Source: Eubacterium sp. (GTDB lineage Bacteria; Bacillota; Clostridia; Acetivibrionales; DSM-1351). From it: DNA of 64,000 bases. The notes beneath the pieces are model-generated. The model did not search any database and had not been told where the DNA came from. It saw only the letters and a program-made list of their open reading frames with translations. Location of the stretch: assembly GCA_029266335.1 (NCBI GenBank), contig JAQSXC010000002.1, positions 1-64,000 on the forward strand, written 5' to 3'. Within the stretch, counting starts at the first letter, position 1. Each line of letters starts with the position of its first letter. Positions 61,837 to 64,000 of the stretch are shown here, piece after piece. Made by a program: the position numbers and the translations under genes.

Positions 61837-63975
61837 TTGAACTTATTTGAAACCTTGAAAAAAGAATATAATATTGATTTAAATATGGAACAAAAAGCTG
61901 CAGCCTCTCATGTGAACGGTCCGGCACTGATTCTGGCCGGACCGGGTTCTGGAAAAACAACAGTAATAACGGCTAGGGCTGCATACCTGATAAAAGATAT
62001 AGGCATAAAGCCGTTCAACATACTTACCTTAACTTTTAACAAGGTAGCTCAACTGGAAATGGAGAAGCGCTTTAACAGGCTTTATGGTGCCGGAATATCC
62101 GATAAAGTGCATTTTGCCACACTCCACAGTTTCTGTAACAGGGTGATCCGGGATTATGAAAGAATGAAGGGAAAGAGCCTCAGAAGAATAGAAGGCAGTG
62201 ATCAGGAGATCAGCAAGCATCACTTGCTCAGAGAAATATATTCAAAAGTTAATAATTCAAAAATTAATGATGATGAGCTTGAAAATCTGATAAATGAAAT
62301 CGGACTTGTGAAAAATAAACTGATCAGGGATTTTGACGGAATGACCTTTTCAACGAAGAAGTTTCCGTATATATATAAAGCGTATGAGGATTATAAGAAA
62401 AATAACCTTCTCATTGATTTTGATGATATGCTGACCTATGCACATAGTATTCTGAACAGGTATCCTGAGCTGCTCAGCCATTACAGGAGCAGGTACAGGT
62501 ATATTCAGGTTGATGAGGGGCAGGATCTTTCAAAAATCCAGTTTGAAATAATAAAGCTTCTTGCTGCCGAAAATGATAATCTGTTTATTGTGGCAGATGA
62601 TGATCAGTCAATATACAGCTTCCGGGGTGCAGAACCCAAATACATACTGGATTTTGAGAAGCAGTACAAGGACTGCAGAATATTCAGACTAGAGAACAAC
62701 TACCGTTCAACTGAAAACATTGTAGGTCTCAGCAGCAGCTTTATCAAACAAAATAAAAAGCGATTTGATAAAAATCATGTTACCCGGAATCATAAGCTCA
62801 GAGACCCTGAGATAATAAAAGCAATTGATCAGAAAGAGCAGCTGAAGTTTATTATGGATAAGATAAATCCACAAGTTTCATCCGCCGGCTCTGCAAGAAC
62901 TGTAACAGATCACGCGGAGAAAGACGGGAAAAAGCAGCTTGCCATATTATTCAGGAACAATCTTTCCTCTATTCCTATTGCTGATATGCTGGACAGAACA
63001 AAAACTCCTTTCAAAATCAGACAGAACAAGCTTTACTTCCTTAGGCACTGGCTGGTTCAGGAGGTTATGGCCTTTTTGCTTTTTGCTTTGGATCCACAGG
63101 ATGTTGAGGCCTTCTCAAAGATATATTACAGAATGAACAGGTATATATCTAAAGCAATGCTGGAATGCGCCCTGGCAGGAAACTGTTCCAAGCCGGTTAT
63201 CGATTGCATTATGAACGGAATAGATCTGAAGCCTTTTCAGATAAACGGCTTGCAGGAACTGAAGCAGGAATTTGCAAACCTGGCTAAAAAGAGGCCCTGG
63301 AGTGCGCTTGAATACATAAAAAATAATTTCAATTACCTTGATAGTGTTAAGGAATACTGTGAAATTGTAGGGTTGTCATACGAGTATTTGTGCAGGTTGT
63401 ATGGCATACTTCAGGAGATTGCTTTCAACTGTCAGACTATTGTGGAATTTTTGGACAGATTGTCTGAATTGGATAGTATGTTTGAAGGAAATACTAGTAC
63501 TGATTATGAAAGCGAGGACTGCCAGATCACATTAAGCACCTTACATTCTTCAAAGGGCCTGGAATATGACAGTGTTTTTATGATAGACCTTATGAACAGT
63601 GAAATTCCGGGGGAAAAGGCATTGGAAAAAGCTTTGGAAATAAAGGATCTCTCACTGCTTGAAGAAGAAAGAAGGCTTTTTTATGTGGGAATGACCAGAG
63701 CCAAAAAAGAATTATACCTGTTGTGTCCGGATCAACAGGACAACAATAAACTTATGGTTTCCACCTTTGTAAAAGAAGTTTCTCAGTTGTTGAACAATGA
63801 GGTCGTCAGCGGGTTGGGAGAAGGGGCAGTTGTAAGGCATGAAAAATTTGGAAGGGGAGTTGTTATTAATTCCTCAACAGGAGGACCAACCATTGAAATA
63901 AAATTCTTAAACGGAGTGGTAAAAAAACTTGATCTGCAGATATGCCTGGAAAGCAAACTGCTCAGTATAGAATGA
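61837..63975 (+). CDS. UvrD/PcrA-like superfamily I helicase
   Basis: TTG start; 'LAGPGSGKTTVITARAAYLI', 'QVDEGQDLSKIQFEI', 'FRLENNYRST', 'STLHSSKGLEYDSVF', PcrA-like C-terminal 'VVRHEKFGRGVVI'. Confidence 0.94.
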   Translation: MNLFETLKKEYNIDLNMEQKAAASHVNGPALILAGPGSGKTTVITARAAYLIKDIGIKPFNILTLTFNKVAQLEMEKRFNRLYGAGISDKVHFATLHSFCNRVIRDYERMKGKSLRRIEGSDQEISKHHLLREIYSKVNNSKINDDELENLINEIGLVKNKLIRDFDGMTFSTKKFPYIYKAYEDYKKNNLLIDFDDMLTYAHSILNRYPELLSHYRSRYRYIQVDEGQDLSKIQFEIIKLLAAENDNLFIVADDDQSIYSFRGAEPKYILDFEKQYKDCRIFRLENNYRSTENIVGLSSSFIKQNKKRFDKNHVTRNHKLRDPEIIKAIDQKEQLKFIMDKINPQVSSAGSARTVTDHAEKDGKKQLAILFRNNLSSIPIADMLDRTKTPFKIRQNKLYFLRHWLVQEVMAFLLFALDPQDVEAFSKIYYRMNRYISKAMLECALAGNCSKPVIDCIMNGIDLKPFQINGLQELKQEFANLAKKRPWSALEYIKNNFNYLDSVKEYCEIVGLSYEYLCRLYGILQEIAFNCQTIVEFLDRLSELDSMFEGNTSTDYESEDCQITLSTLHSSKGLEYDSVFMIDLMNSEIPGEKALEKALEIKDLSLLEEERRLFYVGMTRAKKELYLLCPDQQDNNKLMVSTFVKEVSQLLNNEVVSGLGEGAVVRHEKFGRGVVINSSTGGPTIEIKFLNGVVKKLDLQICLESKLLSIE

Positions 63976-64000
63976 TTTTTACTGTTAAAAGATCTTCATG

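Overview
The window is a low-GC, spore-forming clostridial chromosome segment, probably Ruminiclostridium/Clostridium cellulolyticum-like (inferred from gene content, not searched). Most of it is ordinary core genome: dapA-dapB-ACT behind a lysine riboswitch, lysC, fabH, queA-tgt-yajC, secD-secF, dnaG-rpoD, trmK-nif3-like, rnpB, and tRNA-Leu, -Asn and -Met. Accessory and signalling genes include a GGDEF protein, an MCP, an HD-GYP protein, a PocR-PAS histidine kinase, a GH36 alpha-galactosidase and two DNA helicases. Items most worth a second look: (1) a SCIFF/ranthipeptide locus whose 46-aa Cys-rich precursor is missing from the ORF track, with a terminator-like hairpin between precursor and radical SAM maturase; (2) a CsoR-type repressor with a G/C-rich palindrome, followed by an EamA-type permease with a long His-rich tail; (3) a spore-coat-like transglutaminase (Tgl) translationally coupled to an unrecognised 324-aa protein; (4) a stand-alone aspartokinase-type ACT protein under lysine riboswitch control; (5) a PD-(D/E)XK-like/XPD-like nuclease-helicase fusion next to a UvrD-like helicase; (6) decayed genes not evident from the ORF track: a tandem-stop-interrupted gene, a HAD fragment, a GerAB-like C-terminus and an IS1182-like transposase fragment beside rnpB. 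I saw no CRISPR array, no rRNA operon and no intact IS or prophage. All assignments come from reading translations and motifs; no database search was run.
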